Positions 51,691 through 61,447 are shown, counted from the stretch's first letter. The stretch is DNA of 64,000 nucleotides from Chryseobacterium sp. FH1 (GCF_000735135.1 NZ_JPLZ01000006.1:558001-622000); one strand, 5' to 3'. Translations and numbers: made by a program. Notes: generated by a model not told the origin, from the sequence alone.

Positions 51691-54600
51691 TTATTTTGAT
51701 CTGAATAAAACGTCGACTTTTCGTTTAACCGCTTCATTAGGACTCACCTTATAAAACTCTTTTATTAAGTCCAAAGTGGTGGGCTTCTTAGGATATTGAT
51801 TATGTAAAAGAAAATTTTTAAGGGCTTTGTTTACCTGATCTTCACCGATTGTTTCACTCAATTTAACCATCACCGCAGCGCCTCTAGAATATGATATGTG
51901 CGTTTTGTCTCCCGTAACTTTATAGAGTGGCTGAATCTCAGATAGACCTTTTTCGTTGTCATAGATCTGTTGGTGCATCTTTATTCTCTCCATCATTTTT
52001 TCTCTTCCGTGCATCTTTTTGTAAAGCATCATTTCGGTGTACATGGCCATAGTTTCTGTCAGCATTACTGCGCCTTCTCTTTCATCGGGGTCGATCTGGC
52101 TGTTTCCCCACCAGAGATGTGATAGCTCGTGCCCCGCAAGCTCATTGACCACGTCCTGATTCTGATCCGAGTTGATATGTGCGTGAAACAGCATATCTTC
52201 TGTCATAAAGATCGATGAAGGATAAGCGGTAGCTGCAAAACCTTTCGTGAAGGAAGAAACTTCTGCAAAGTTGATGGTCTTGAAAGGATATTTTCCAAAA
52301 TTTTGTGTGCAGTAATCTAAAGTCAGTTTCGCATTTTCAATCAGATGATTCACATTTTCCGGATGTTTTTGATTATAATAGATGTTGATCGCTATTCCTT
52401 TGTAGACGGCGGTCTTTACCTGATATTTTGCGGAAGAAACAGCGAAACGAAACGGAATGTTTTCAGCTTTGTACCGGAAATAGGTTCTGTTATTTCTAAC
52501 ATAATGTTGTATTAGATCTCCAGTTCCTACAGCAGTCTGATCTCTTTCTGTGGAAACGAGCATGTCCAAATTAATGAAATCCTTCTTGAAAACTTCCGGA
52601 GCTTCCAACTTTTTTAATTCCGATTGTTTTCCCAATTTAAATTCAGTCCGTTTTCCTTCATTTTCAATTTCATTAGTAGCTTGATAACCGAACGTTGGGA
52701 AATACCGGCTGATTCTCATAAAAGACCCGTTTTCGATGATTGAATTAAATGAATCGTGACCATTCACGGCAGACCAATGATAAGAAATTTTAAAATCAAG
52801 GCTGGCTGTTTCTCCAGGCTGTAAGGGCTTTTTTAAATAAATTTCGGTGACTTCCTCATCGATCTTTTTTGATATAGAATGTTTAATTAACAAGGCTGAT
52901 TCTATTTTTAAATCAGGATGAAAATTAATTAAAATCTTATGAATTGGCTTGTCAGTTTGATTGACCAATTGATAAGTCCCGTTGATCTTATAAGAATTGT
53001 CAGACGGATAAAGTTCAATGTCTGTGTTTATGTCTGTGATTGTTGGCTGTGCAAGATTTTCATAGTGCTTGAAATTCTTTTCATATTGTGCTGACCGTAC
53101 TAATTTTTCATCTTCATTTTTTGAAATAAAGCCTTTCATATAGAGATTTCCAGTAAAAACTCCAATTGATAATAAAATGACTGTGAAGATGATTGGTTTG
53201 ATATTCCATCTTTTAGTTTTGACCCATTCAATGATCAACCATAAAAAAGCAATCAGGCCTAGTCCGAATAACAGTCTTTCTGCAAAAGCCGATGCATAGA
53301 TTCCGTATCCGTTGAAATCACTGTAAACGCCTTTGTAATCTGAGAAAATTCTCAATAATGGATAAGAAATGATCTTCTTTGAAACTGGTCCGGCGAACAT
53401 AAAACCTGCTAGAACGGAAACTCCTAAAGCGATAAACCGATTTTTGATATTATCATTGATCAACAACATAAAAGCTGAGAAAAGAATCAGAGGAAAAGTA
53501 TTGAAAAGAACTGTTCCGAGATACGCATTCCAGTTGATATGAAAATAGTTGTAAATAAACTGAAATATCAATCCTTCCAAAATTAGAATCGCTGTAAGAA
53601 AGATCAATAAAATACTGATGGAAATAAAATGTCCGCTCAATTTTCTTTTAGAAAAATAGGTGCTTTTTTCAATCAGTGAGAATCCCGATGAATGGCTTCT
53701 CCAATAGAGATCGTTGATGAAATAGATAACGATCAGCATTCCAAACAAATGAAAATTTTCCGAAATAGTGGTCGACATCAATCCTGAGCTTGCATATTTC
53801 TGGGGAAGACGGATTCCTTTTTCGATCTCGGCATACATTTCCATCCCTACAAAAAATAAAAGCAATATAGAAACGGCTATAATAGTGATACTTTTAAAAA
53901 GATAAATGAGGTCGATTTTCGCAAATGACAAAACAGATCTCATCCCGGCAGAAATTCCAAATACTGATTTTGTGGTTGTAAATTGTTCCAAATTATGACT
54001 AAAAGAAACATTCACTATTTGATTTTTGTTTTTACTTTTATTTTTAGAAAATGTTGACAAAGAAAACAATCTGTAAGTCAGTAATAGAAGAAGGATTGAA
54101 ATAATTAGAAATACGATCCTGTTGATCAATAAATATCCCCAGAACGGAACAATGATCTCATTTTTCTGCTGAGCGGATAATATTCTTGCTTCAAAAAAAT
54201 AAGATGACATTCCAAAAGGATCGATCAATGCCGACAATTGTTGTGTTTCCAATGATTGCGGTAGGCTTCCTGCCATAAACGGTGAATTCGAAAAGACCAG
54301 AATAATCATATAAAGTACATAAAGAAACAGTCCGCCGACAACGACCAGAAGCTTTTTCTTCGTATTGAACGAGATGAAAAACAAAAAGCTGCACACTATA
54401 AAACAATTGATTCCTCCGAAGATCAGAAGAGGGTAGAAGTAATGCCAAAAATGAAAATAAGGTTGGATCTCACTTCCTGTCCGCAAATTTTGTCCGATCA
54501 CAAATCCGATCATCAGAAATGTAAAACTTAGAAAAGTCTGCAGAAAAAAGGTGAGAAATTTCCCTTGTAGGTAAGTTTGCTTTGAAAAAGGATAGGAAAA

Positions 54601-54861
54601 AATAAGAATGTCAAATTTCGAATCCTGATCTTTAAAAAGAATCTGAATGGCAAAAATGATCGCAAAAAAGATAATGACCAAACTCAGCAATCCGGTCATA
54701 AAACCAATGGTGTAAGGCGAATTGAGATAAATTCCTTCTCCAACCGTAAAATTGAACTGGTATCCGCAGAAAATGCCGATCAATACTAAAATTACGGCAA
54801 CAAGGTATGCTGGCCAACGTTTTACAAGACGTCTGCCCTCGAATAAAAATAAAGCATTCAT
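51691..54861 (-). CDS. ABC transporter permease fused to M1-family aminopeptidase
   Basis: A 1056-residue membrane protein. The first 580 residues hold about 12 hydrophobic helices in two ABC2-permease-like sets (for example WPAYLVAVILVLIGIFCG at 15-32 and FFLQTFLSFTFLMIGFVIG). Residues about 600-1056 are an M1 metallopeptidase-like domain facing outward: the zinc motif HELSH with WWGNSQI, and the downstream glutamate in MLTETMAMYTEMMLY. Its ATPase partner gene starts upstream and its stop is 2 bases from this start. Such permease-peptidase fusions are widespread in Bacteroidota but their substrate is unknown. Confidence 0.9.
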   Translation of the reverse strand: MNALFLFEGRRLVKRWPAYLVAVILVLIGIFCGYQFNFTVGEGIYLNSPYTIGFMTGLLSLVIIFFAIIFAIQILFKDQDSKFDILIFSYPFSKQTYLQGKFLTFFLQTFLSFTFLMIGFVIGQNLRTGSEIQPYFHFWHYFYPLLIFGGINCFIVCSFLFFISFNTKKKLLVVVGGLFLYVLYMIILVFSNSPFMAGSLPQSLETQQLSALIDPFGMSSYFFEARILSAQQKNEIIVPFWGYLLINRIVFLIISILLLLLTYRLFSLSTFSKNKSKNKNQIVNVSFSHNLEQFTTTKSVFGISAGMRSVLSFAKIDLIYLFKSITIIAVSILLLFFVGMEMYAEIEKGIRLPQKYASSGLMSTTISENFHLFGMLIVIYFINDLYWRSHSSGFSLIEKSTYFSKRKLSGHFISISILLIFLTAILILEGLIFQFIYNYFHINWNAYLGTVLFNTFPLILFSAFMLLINDNIKNRFIALGVSVLAGFMFAGPVSKKIISYPLLRIFSDYKGVYSDFNGYGIYASAFAERLLFGLGLIAFLWLIIEWVKTKRWNIKPIIFTVILLSIGVFTGNLYMKGFISKNEDEKLVRSAQYEKNFKHYENLAQPTITDINTDIELYPSDNSYKINGTYQLVNQTDKPIHKILINFHPDLKIESALLIKHSISKKIDEEVTEIYLKKPLQPGETASLDFKISYHWSAVNGHDSFNSIIENGSFMRISRYFPTFGYQATNEIENEGKRTEFKLGKQSELKKLEAPEVFKKDFINLDMLVSTERDQTAVGTGDLIQHYVRNNRTYFRYKAENIPFRFAVSSAKYQVKTAVYKGIAINIYYNQKHPENVNHLIENAKLTLDYCTQNFGKYPFKTINFAEVSSFTKGFAATAYPSSIFMTEDMLFHAHINSDQNQDVVNELAGHELSHLWWGNSQIDPDEREGAVMLTETMAMYTEMMLYKKMHGREKMMERIKMHQQIYDNEKGLSEIQPLYKVTGDKTHISYSRGAAVMVKLSETIGEDQVNKALKNFLLHNQYPKKPTTLDLIKEFYKVSPNEAVKRKVDVLFRSK

Positions 54862-54863
54862 AA

Positions 54864-55736
54864 TTAAGGTTTTTGAGTGAGCGTATTAAAATAAACGTGC
54901 TCCAAAGAAGGTTTTACTGAAGAAAAATCTTGAAGCCCCTGTTCCGAAAATGCAGTGATATGTAATTCTCTTTCTATCAATTGTTGACTGATGATCGTGT
55001 AGTTGGATTGATAAGATCCCAACTCCTCTTTTCCGATAGGTCTTGACCAGATCTTGTTTTCCAGTTCGGCAATCAACTCGTTTGGATTTCCCTGCCTAAG
55101 AAGCTTTCCCTTATTGATAACCGCAACTTCTGAACAGAGATTCCGCACATCTTCAACCAGATGGGTCGAAAGAACAACGATCACGTCATTGCTGATATCA
55201 TTCAGTAAAGAATTGAACCGGTTTCGTTCTTCAGGATCCAAACCGGCGGTCGGTTCATCCACGATTATGATCTTTGGGTTTCCCAATAAAGCCTGTGCAA
55301 CGCCGAAACGCTGTCTCATTCCTCCGGAAAAGGTATGGACTTCCTTATTTCTAAAATCAGAGAGATTTACTTTTTCAAGCAAGTTCAATATCTGCTTTTT
55401 CCGCTCGGAACTGTCTGTGATTCCTTTCAATATGGCGATATGTTGCAAAAGATCGTAGGCCGATACTTTGGGATAAACGCCGAAATCCTGGGGAAGAAAT
55501 CCGAGATTTTGTTTGATATGATCCGGATTTTCAGAAACATCGACTCCGTTGAAGATGATAGTTCCAGATGTGGGTTTCTGCAGACCTACGATGGTTTTCA
55601 TCAAAGATGATTTTCCAGCGCCATTGGGTCCCAATAGACCGAACATTCCGTTTTCTATTTCCAAGGAAATATTTTTAATGGCCTGAAAACCATTTTTGTA
55701 GATAAGGTTTAGATCGTTGATGTATAAGGTATTCAT
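54864..55736 (-). CDS. ABC transporter ATP-binding protein
   Basis: A 290-residue ATPase of the ABC2 export type. Walker A GPNGAGKSS, signature FSGGMRQRF, Walker B IIIVDEPTAGLDPEE and the switch His in STHLVED are all present. I use ATG 55736 (MNTLYINDLNLIYKNG); an upstream ATG at 55778 adds 14 residues and is preceded by a near-consensus -7 (TAATTTCG), so it cannot be excluded. It forms a two-gene operon with the permease-peptidase. Confidence 0.92.
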   Translation of the reverse strand: MNTLYINDLNLIYKNGFQAIKNISLEIENGMFGLLGPNGAGKSSLMKTIVGLQKPTSGTIIFNGVDVSENPDHIKQNLGFLPQDFGVYPKVSAYDLLQHIAILKGITDSSERKKQILNLLEKVNLSDFRNKEVHTFSGGMRQRFGVAQALLGNPKIIIVDEPTAGLDPEERNRFNSLLNDISNDVIVVLSTHLVEDVRNLCSEVAVINKGKLLRQGNPNELIAELENKIWSRPIGKEELGSYQSNYTIISQQLIERELHITAFSEQGLQDFSSVKPSLEHVYFNTLTQKP

Positions 55737-55859
55737 AGGATTGATTTTAGGGTATAGAAATCCTGGCAACGTTTCCATTGCTTTCGAAATTATGTGTGAA
55801 AATTTTTTACGGTAAAACTTTACGACCTAAAGTCGCAAACACTTTTTTGAGATATTGGA

Positions 55860-56066
55860 TTATTCCTCTTTATACTCTAGGATGTCTCCCGGCTGACATT
55901 CCAAAGCTTTACAGATAGCTTCCAGCGTATCAAAACGCACACCTTTTGCCTTTCCTGTTTTAAGAACAGAGAGGTTAACGGTGCTGATTCCCAGTTTCTC
56001 TGCCAATTCTTTACTCTGCATTTTTCGTTTGGCAAGCATAACGTCTAAGTTGATGATAATTGGCAT
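55860..56066 (-). CDS. Small XRE-family helix-turn-helix regulator
   Basis: A 68-residue Cro/C1-type DNA-binding protein: MLAKRKMQSKELAEKLGISTVNLSVLKTGKAKGVRFDTLEAICKALEC, the YozG-like form. It starts 2 bases after the DUF2975 stop. XRE-DUF2975 pairs are common in Firmicutes and Bacteroidota as membrane-linked regulator units. Confidence 0.92.
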   Translation of the reverse strand: MPIIINLDVMLAKRKMQSKELAEKLGISTVNLSVLKTGKAKGVRFDTLEAICKALECQPGDILEYKEE

Positions 56067-56068
56067 TT

Positions 56069-56584
56069 TTATATAAATAGATCTTGTTCGTTTTGCAAAT
56101 GTAATCCCTGTTTAAAAATATTAGCGAGGAAAAAACAGAAAATTCCTAACATAAAGTGGATGAAGACCAATCCCCAGATCACAGACTCAACTTCCACAAA
56201 AAAACTTGCTATAATGACAATAGGGAGAGGAAAGAAAATATTATAAATGTAAAATCTTTTTAACTGCATTATATTTTCTTCTGTAAATAATTTTGTCTGG
56301 CAAAATACCTTAAACACTTTAGCAGATAACCAAAAAAAGATTCCATATGTGCATAAAACCAATAAGAATGAGAGAATAATATATGGGTAATTGTTCTCAA
56401 TGATCAGGAATGACTGTTCCGTAAAAGGATAATTGATGTGCAGATATAGATTTTCCTTATATGGTGTAACAGCAAAACCGGTTGAAAGGCAAAATACCGA
56501 ATAGATGAATGTAAGGAGATAGCCCGCTGATAACAAAATGCACAGATAGTACAGGATCTTTGATATGTTCTTACTCTGATTCAT
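56069..56584 (-). CDS. DUF2975 membrane protein
   Basis: A 171-residue protein with four predicted transmembrane helices (ILYYLCILLSAGYLLTFIYS, YIILSFLLVLCTYGIFFW, NIFFPLPIVIIASFF and VIWGLVFIHFMLGIFCFFLANIF), ending in the DUF2975-typical FKQGLHLQNEQDLFI. It may sequester the partner XRE protein at the membrane; this is inference from gene pairing. Confidence 0.88.
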   Translation of the reverse strand: MNQSKNISKILYYLCILLSAGYLLTFIYSVFCLSTGFAVTPYKENLYLHINYPFTEQSFLIIENNYPYIILSFLLVLCTYGIFFWLSAKVFKVFCQTKLFTEENIMQLKRFYIYNIFFPLPIVIIASFFVEVESVIWGLVFIHFMLGIFCFFLANIFKQGLHLQNEQDLFI

Positions 56585-56847
56585 AGGATAATCAATTAAT
56601 TTGTTAATGCAAATATATAATTAATTATCGTAAAACATTAATTAATTAAAATAATTATGAGTTTATTTATTGAGGTTTTCAAAATTTAGGTTCACTTGGA
56701 ATGATCTATTTTCTGATAATTTTCCGATTTAACGGGTAACCAAATCATTTTCTAATCGTTTCTTAAAGCGTTATTCTGTTTTATCAAAAAAATCAGTTTT
56801 TAAGTGTAAGATATTACCAAGTCAATGATTAATTCAATTTATATAAC

Positions 56848-57345
56848 TTACATTTGGAATGTTTCCAATAGTTCCCATTCATTATCATCTGTCTGCTGTA
56901 TCAGCGAAAATTCTTTGAAAAGGATGGATTCGGGAATTTTTATTTTTTTGATCTCATCAAATATCTCATCTGTGCAAGTAGAATTGCGTGGATGCATTAA
57001 CGTGATGTGAGGATATGGAAAAGTAAGCGGTATATTACAGTCTTTGAGAATTGCTTGACGTAAATAGTGGTATTGATGATTGTCATGTTTTGCACTTATC
57101 ATTACACCTTTTTGGTTCGAAAATCTCATCAATTGATCAAAGTTGATCCTGATGGAATCCAAATCAAGCTGGCTGATATTAATTTTGATCTTCGCTAGAT
57201 CTTCAATTTCGTCTTCACGACAAAGTGTAACGTGAGATCTGATCAGTTTATACTGATCAGGATTGTATTTTCTCCTGATCGTTTCAATTTCTGTTGAATA
57301 ATGATCATCCAAAAAAAGTGTCAATTGCCTTCTTATCTTATTCAT
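56848..57345 (-). CDS. 2'-5' RNA ligase / cyclic phosphodiesterase-fold protein
   Basis: A 165-residue protein of the 2H phosphoesterase superfamily with two H-x-T motifs: RSHVTL near residue 35 and YPHITLMHP near 131. The family acts on 2',3'-cyclic phosphates of RNA or small nucleotides. It stands alone upstream of the XRE/DUF2975 operon. Its physiological substrate is unknown. Confidence 0.85.
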   Translation of the reverse strand: MNKIRRQLTLFLDDHYSTEIETIRRKYNPDQYKLIRSHVTLCREDEIEDLAKIKINISQLDLDSIRINFDQLMRFSNQKGVMISAKHDNHQYHYLRQAILKDCNIPLTFPYPHITLMHPRNSTCTDEIFDEIKKIKIPESILFKEFSLIQQTDDNEWELLETFQM

Positions 57346-57412
57346 TTTTTCTGCTGTCTTACAATTTTGCTATTGTCTTATAAAATCATAACAATTGCGG
57401 GGCAATATTCAT

Positions 57413-57766
57413 TTATAATAATGCCTGTCCAAAGGTGATCAGATTGTTATCAGGATCCAGCAAAGAAAATTCTTTTTGTCCCCATGGTTTTTCACTCAAA
57501 TCTCCAGCCGGATGTATTTTAATATCTATTTCACAGCAAGTTTTATAGATCAGATCTACGTCGTAGCATCTGATGTAGATCTGTCCATAATTTTGGTCTG
57601 GTGAAAGATCTTTGAATTCAAAAAAGTGAATCTCCATATTATCTTTTTTCATCATCAGATAGCCTACAAAATCATTTGCAGAAGCTTCAAATCCTAATTG
57701 AATGTAATAGTTTTTGGTGGGTGCTTTACTACGCATCGGCAGTTTGGGAATTATGGTCGTCATCAT
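57413..57766 (-). CDS. VOC-family protein, copy 2
   Basis: A 117-residue VOC protein closely related to the one at 18363-18716 (shared IIPKLPMRSKAP, MMKKDNMEIHFFEF and SEKPWGQKEFSLLDPDNNL). I start it at ATG 57766, matching copy 1; a longer in-frame start at 57820 would overlap the crp remnant. It follows a frameshifted crp gene in the same order and spacing as copy 1. Confidence 0.85.
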   Translation of the reverse strand: MMTTIIPKLPMRSKAPTKNYYIQLGFEASANDFVGYLMMKKDNMEIHFFEFKDLSPDQNYGQIYIRCYDVDLIYKTCCEIDIKIHPAGDLSEKPWGQKEFSLLDPDNNLITFGQALL

Positions 57767-57816
57767 ATTTTTTTTCGAAAATGATGATAAATCCGCATAA
57801 TAGCACTTGATTAAAA

Positions 57817-58360
57817 TCAAATAGTGACATTCGATCTGACACGGCTCAAAGTTTCAGGTCTGATCTTAAGGTAAGAAGCGATCATTGTTAAAGGGAATCT
57901 CTGTATAAGCTTCGGTTTGGTTTTAAGCAAATGACTGTATTTTTTCAGCGGGATTCATATTTCTGTCAAAATAAGACATTTTTGATCCTATACTCAAAAG
58001 CCTATTAAATCGAAGAAATTTCTGTGATACCCTAATAAGATGATGAAGACTATCTAACGTCAATTCTAATACTTCGGAATACTCAAAGGTCTTAATAGAT
58101 GCTGTTGCAGGCAATTGACTGATGAGACTTTCGTGGTCGAATGGCCATTCGTTTTCCAGATAAAGATCAGTTATGATCTCCTCTTCACAAATGTCAACAT
58201 AGTATGATTGGTAAAATGACCCTTTAGCAATGAAAAATATGGATTTTGAAATATCACCTTCTCTGCTTAATGTCTCATTTTTGTCCAAATACTTTTTACA
58301 GATATTTTCATTGAATAACTGTATTTCAACATCAGAAAAATCTGCAAATTCTTTCAGCAT
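57817..58360 (-). pseudogene. Crp/Fnr-family regulator copy 2, single homopolymer frameshift
   Basis: The first 140 residues (MLKEFADFSDVEIQLFNENI...) match the protein at 18769-19308. After MNPAEK a run of six A (57941-57950 region) shifts the frame and the ORF stops at 57923. Removing one A restores YSHLLKTKPKLIQ, FPLTMIASYLKIRPETLSR and VRSNVTI, ending at 57817, in perfect agreement with copy 1. Apart from this base the gene is intact and has the same -7 octamer. It may be a true loss, a phase-variable tract, or an assembly error. Confidence 0.82.
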
Positions 58361-58382
58361 TTTTGGATAATTTTAATATTAC

Positions 58383-58390
58383 CAAATATA
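58383..58390 (-). promoter_or_regulatory. -7 element of the crp-VOC operon, copy 2
   Basis: Minus-strand TATATTTG, the same octamer and nearly the same position as for copy 1. Confidence 0.5.
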
Positions 58391-58440
58391 GAAAAGATTA
58401 ATGCTTTTGTCTCAGCTTTTTAATCATTTCTTTCGCATTA

Positions 58441-58539
58441 TTATTCTGAAGATGCAGTTTTAATGGTCTGTTCATAATTTTCAACTTCCAGATATGTTTC
58501 TCCCAAAGTAGCAATGACGTGTCCAAATCTTGATTCCAT
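58441..58539 (-). pseudogene. Short remnant, possibly TPR-like
   Basis: A 32-codon frame beginning at ATG 58539 (MESRFGHVIATLGETYLEVE) contains one helical unit resembling the second half of a tetratricopeptide repeat. It is too short to be functional alone and no neighbouring frame extends it convincingly. Confidence 0.2.
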
Positions 58540-58568
58540 TTAAGCTATCCGTGCATTTGGACTACTAT

Positions 58569-58820
58569 TTAATGTAATCTCCTCATAGTTACTTCCTGCT
58601 TGATCTTTCCATAATTGAAAATATGGGCAATGATTATTGGAATAAACGCCATCGGAATCAATGTATAGTAACCTGGTCCGATTGTAAATGTAAAATAATT
58701 ACAACCAATTACAAGGAGGGCGAAAAAAATCATAAAACCGATAAAATGTGTTTTTGCTCTTTTAAGTGTTCTTAAAAGTTCATCATTGGATAATTTAGAA
58801 AGGTTGTCTGAATTTTTCAT
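58569..58820 (-). CDS. Small two-helix membrane protein, hypothetical
   Basis: An 83-residue protein starting at ATG 58820 (MKNSDNLSKLSNDELLRTLKR) with two transmembrane helices (FIGFMIFFALLVIGCNYFTF and YYTLIPMAFIPIIIAHIF) and a basic tail. The pattern of an N-terminal amphipathic KLSNDEL helix and two TM segments is common for unnamed Bacteroidota proteins. A longer start at 58859 is less likely. Function unknown. Confidence 0.65.
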   Translation of the reverse strand: MKNSDNLSKLSNDELLRTLKRAKTHFIGFMIFFALLVIGCNYFTFTIGPGYYTLIPMAFIPIIIAHIFNYGKIKQEVTMRRLH

Positions 58821-58920
58821 TCTGTGATATATGATCACATACTGCAACTTGAAGACCAAAGATATAACGAAATAATCTTTCTATGGATCGTTAAAACCTA
58901 ATCAATAGGAATTGATTGCG

Positions 58921-58942
58921 ATTGATTGATTGATTGATTGAT
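58921..58942. repeat. Tetranucleotide tract (ATTG)5
   Basis: ATTG is repeated five times followed by ATGA, 100 bases upstream of the small membrane protein start (58820). Tracts of this kind can vary in length by slippage. Confidence 0.7.
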
Positions 58943-59011
58943 GATAGGTGTAGCCGACTTCCTACAGGAAATGCAATTTATTCTCAAAAGATATGATGCA
59001 AATAAAAATTT

Positions 59012-61354
59012 TTAATTCGCCCGGTTCTTTTCCTCAAATCTCACATTTCGACCCTGTGCCTTTACTGTTTTATTTCCAAAACTGTAAGTCAACGAAACGG
59101 TCAGGTTTTGCCCATCATAATAGTTGTTGAATGTATGTGTGGAATTCTGGTAGTAGATCTCCCCGTGACTCTTCGCCTGACGAAAAATATCAGAAACGTA
59201 GACATTCATCTGAAGATCTTTGTTCATCAGATTTAATTTCACGCCGGAGGTGAGATTTCCGACAAAGTAAGAATAGACATTTCCAATGTTTGACGGCAGG
59301 CGGAACCAGTAGTTCATGAAGAACTGGATTGTCTTGTCCTTTTTCAAGGCAAAACTATTCTGGAGGTTGAAGGTCGTGCTGTTTCCTTTTCTGGAAGCAG
59401 CATCGGTCGCATAGACCTGGGTTTCCATATGTGAGAGGTCACCGGAGTAGTTGACTTCCCAGAAATTGAACAAGGTGTCGGAAAAGCTCAGTGAAATTCC
59501 CGTACTGTTCTTGTTGAAAAAATTATAGAAATTGCTGGTCTTGTTCTCTCCGTCCAAAACTACGATCTGGCTGAAAGCATCCAACTCCCTCTGAAAGTAT
59601 GCAGAGACGGAAAGCTTGCCCCTATACAGATAAGAAAGTTCAAAATTATGATTGATGGAGGGATTTAATGCCGGGTTTCCGGAATAGTAGGAATTTATGT
59701 TCGTGTACCAGCGGAAAGGATTGATGGCTCGAAAACCCGGGCGGTTGATCCTTTTTGAGTAATTGATGTTAAAAGTGTTGTTATCATCGGCTTTGTATGA
59801 CAGATAGGCGGTTGGAAAAAATTTACCGTAGGAATTTTCGGTATTCTGTCCTGTGGAAGCCGATTCGCCGCTTACGGTAGAATATTCATATCTCAGGCCT
59901 GCTTTTAATGTCCATCTTTCAGCAAATTGCCTTTCCATGCTGATGTACGTAGCATAATTCTTTTCCTTGTAGTTGAAAAGATCGCTTCGCAACGGATCTG
60001 TGACATAGGTTCCATTGATCAGATCCTGGTATCTGATGTCGGAATTGTTGTCGAAGGTGGTGAACTTGACTCCGGCCTCCGTCCTTGCAGATCCAAACGG
60101 AAGCGTAAGATCGGCCTGACCTGAATATATTCTGTAGTTCAGTTCAGACGGTGTCTTTACGACCGAAGAGTTACCAGAATTGCCGATCGTTGTGAAATCG
60201 ATATTGCTTGAGGGCGTATTGGAGAAGTAATTTCCCGTAACGCTCAGTTTGTTGTCCCGCTTTCCGAATTTCAGGTCGTAGTAGGCGCTTATGGTACTGT
60301 TCTTATTTTTTGTGCGATGCTCTGCGTAGGTGGACAGGGTATTGGTGTAACTTTCACTATCAAAATAATCCGAAGTGTTCGTGATGTCCATCCCTGAGTT
60401 TCCGAGTCCTTGATCGTAGACCAGTCCAACACTTGATCTTTTATTGAGTTCATAGTCCAGACTATAATTAAGGCCTCCGCCGCTCCAGAAATCTCTCCTG
60501 TCATCTGAACTTGCCATTCCGTCTGAGCCAATGATCTTATAGTTCTCATACGAATGTTTCTGACTGTCGTATTGTCTAAGCTTCAGTGATGACCTCAGTT
60601 TTCCACCTTGATAATTGACCGTTGCGGAATTGGAAAACCCGGCATATGTGGTCTGAAAGAGACTGGTCGTCAGACTTCCGTTCCAGCCCATGTTCTGGTT
60701 TTTCTTCAGAACGATGTTGATCAGTCCGCTGTTTCCCTGGGCCTCGTATCTGGATGGTGGCGCGGTGATCACTTCTATCTTTTCGATGTTTTCCGAACGC
60801 AGGCCTTTGAGGTAATTGATGAGCTCGGTCCCGGTAAGGTTCAGCATCCTGTCATTGATCATCACTGCTACCGCGCTTTTCCCGACCATAGAGATCCCCG
60901 CGTTTTCATCAACTCTGATCTGTGGGGTGCTGTTGAGAGCTTCTATGCCGTCCATTCCCTGCGAGGCCACCGAATTGGCGACATTGAAGACCAAACGGTC
61001 CGCCTTTCTTTCGATCAATCTCTTTTTCGCCGTTACGACAACGCCATCGATCTCTCTTGCAGGCTTGCTTTCGAGAGAAAGATCGTGCTCCACGCTTCCG
61101 TTGACAGTGACGTCATCTTTTGAGACTTCGATCCCGTCGACAATGCAAACCACCTGATATATTCCATTTTCAGGAAGTTTCAAAGCATAATCCCCTTGGT
61201 CATCGGAAATTGTTGTTTGTTTGAGTTTATCTTTTACCGCAACGATCTCCACATAGGAAACCTGTTTTCCAGATCGTGTGATCTTCCCTGTTATACTTTG
61301 CGAGAGAGCCAAAAAAGGTGTGACTAAAATAATTGAAAGCAATGTCTTCTTCAT
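59012..61354 (-). CDS. Outer-membrane beta-barrel receptor (TonB-dependent-like, OMP_b-brl_3 family)
   Basis: A 780-residue outer-membrane protein. Signal MKKTLLSIILVTPFLALSQ; a carboxypeptidase-D-like regulatory domain (ITGKITRSGKQVSYVEIVAV, about 20-95); a plug domain (RKADRLVFNVANSVASQGMDGIEALNSTP, then ENIEKIEVITAPPSRYEAQGNSGLINIVLKK, about 115-220); and a barrel of many alternating strands, with GLRYEYSTVSGE and NYSKRINRPGFRAINPF typical of the OMP_b-brl_3 group. It lacks a SusD partner. Substrate unknown; uptake of a metal complex, peptide or small ligand is typical. Confidence 0.9.
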   Translation of the reverse strand: MKKTLLSIILVTPFLALSQSITGKITRSGKQVSYVEIVAVKDKLKQTTISDDQGDYALKLPENGIYQVVCIVDGIEVSKDDVTVNGSVEHDLSLESKPAREIDGVVVTAKKRLIERKADRLVFNVANSVASQGMDGIEALNSTPQIRVDENAGISMVGKSAVAVMINDRMLNLTGTELINYLKGLRSENIEKIEVITAPPSRYEAQGNSGLINIVLKKNQNMGWNGSLTTSLFQTTYAGFSNSATVNYQGGKLRSSLKLRQYDSQKHSYENYKIIGSDGMASSDDRRDFWSGGGLNYSLDYELNKRSSVGLVYDQGLGNSGMDITNTSDYFDSESYTNTLSTYAEHRTKNKNSTISAYYDLKFGKRDNKLSVTGNYFSNTPSSNIDFTTIGNSGNSSVVKTPSELNYRIYSGQADLTLPFGSARTEAGVKFTTFDNNSDIRYQDLINGTYVTDPLRSDLFNYKEKNYATYISMERQFAERWTLKAGLRYEYSTVSGESASTGQNTENSYGKFFPTAYLSYKADDNNTFNINYSKRINRPGFRAINPFRWYTNINSYYSGNPALNPSINHNFELSYLYRGKLSVSAYFQRELDAFSQIVVLDGENKTSNFYNFFNKNSTGISLSFSDTLFNFWEVNYSGDLSHMETQVYATDAASRKGNSTTFNLQNSFALKKDKTIQFFMNYWFRLPSNIGNVYSYFVGNLTSGVKLNLMNKDLQMNVYVSDIFRQAKSHGEIYYQNSTHTFNNYYDGQNLTVSLTYSFGNKTVKAQGRNVRFEEKNRAN

Positions 61355-61447
61355 GATCCTGTGAATAGTTCAATATTATGACAATCCTGAGCTATTTTTT
61401 GTTACATGCCATAGCACTACTTTTTGATGTAAGGACTGCTGCTTCGC

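Noticed and set aside
58915-58945. Possible CRISPR or repeat array
   Set aside because: Only a single four-base tract is present; there are no spaced direct repeats anywhere in the window that would form an array.
60608-61123. 171-codon plus-strand ORF
   Set aside because: It is antisense to the plug domain of the outer-membrane receptor and shows no protein-like motif.
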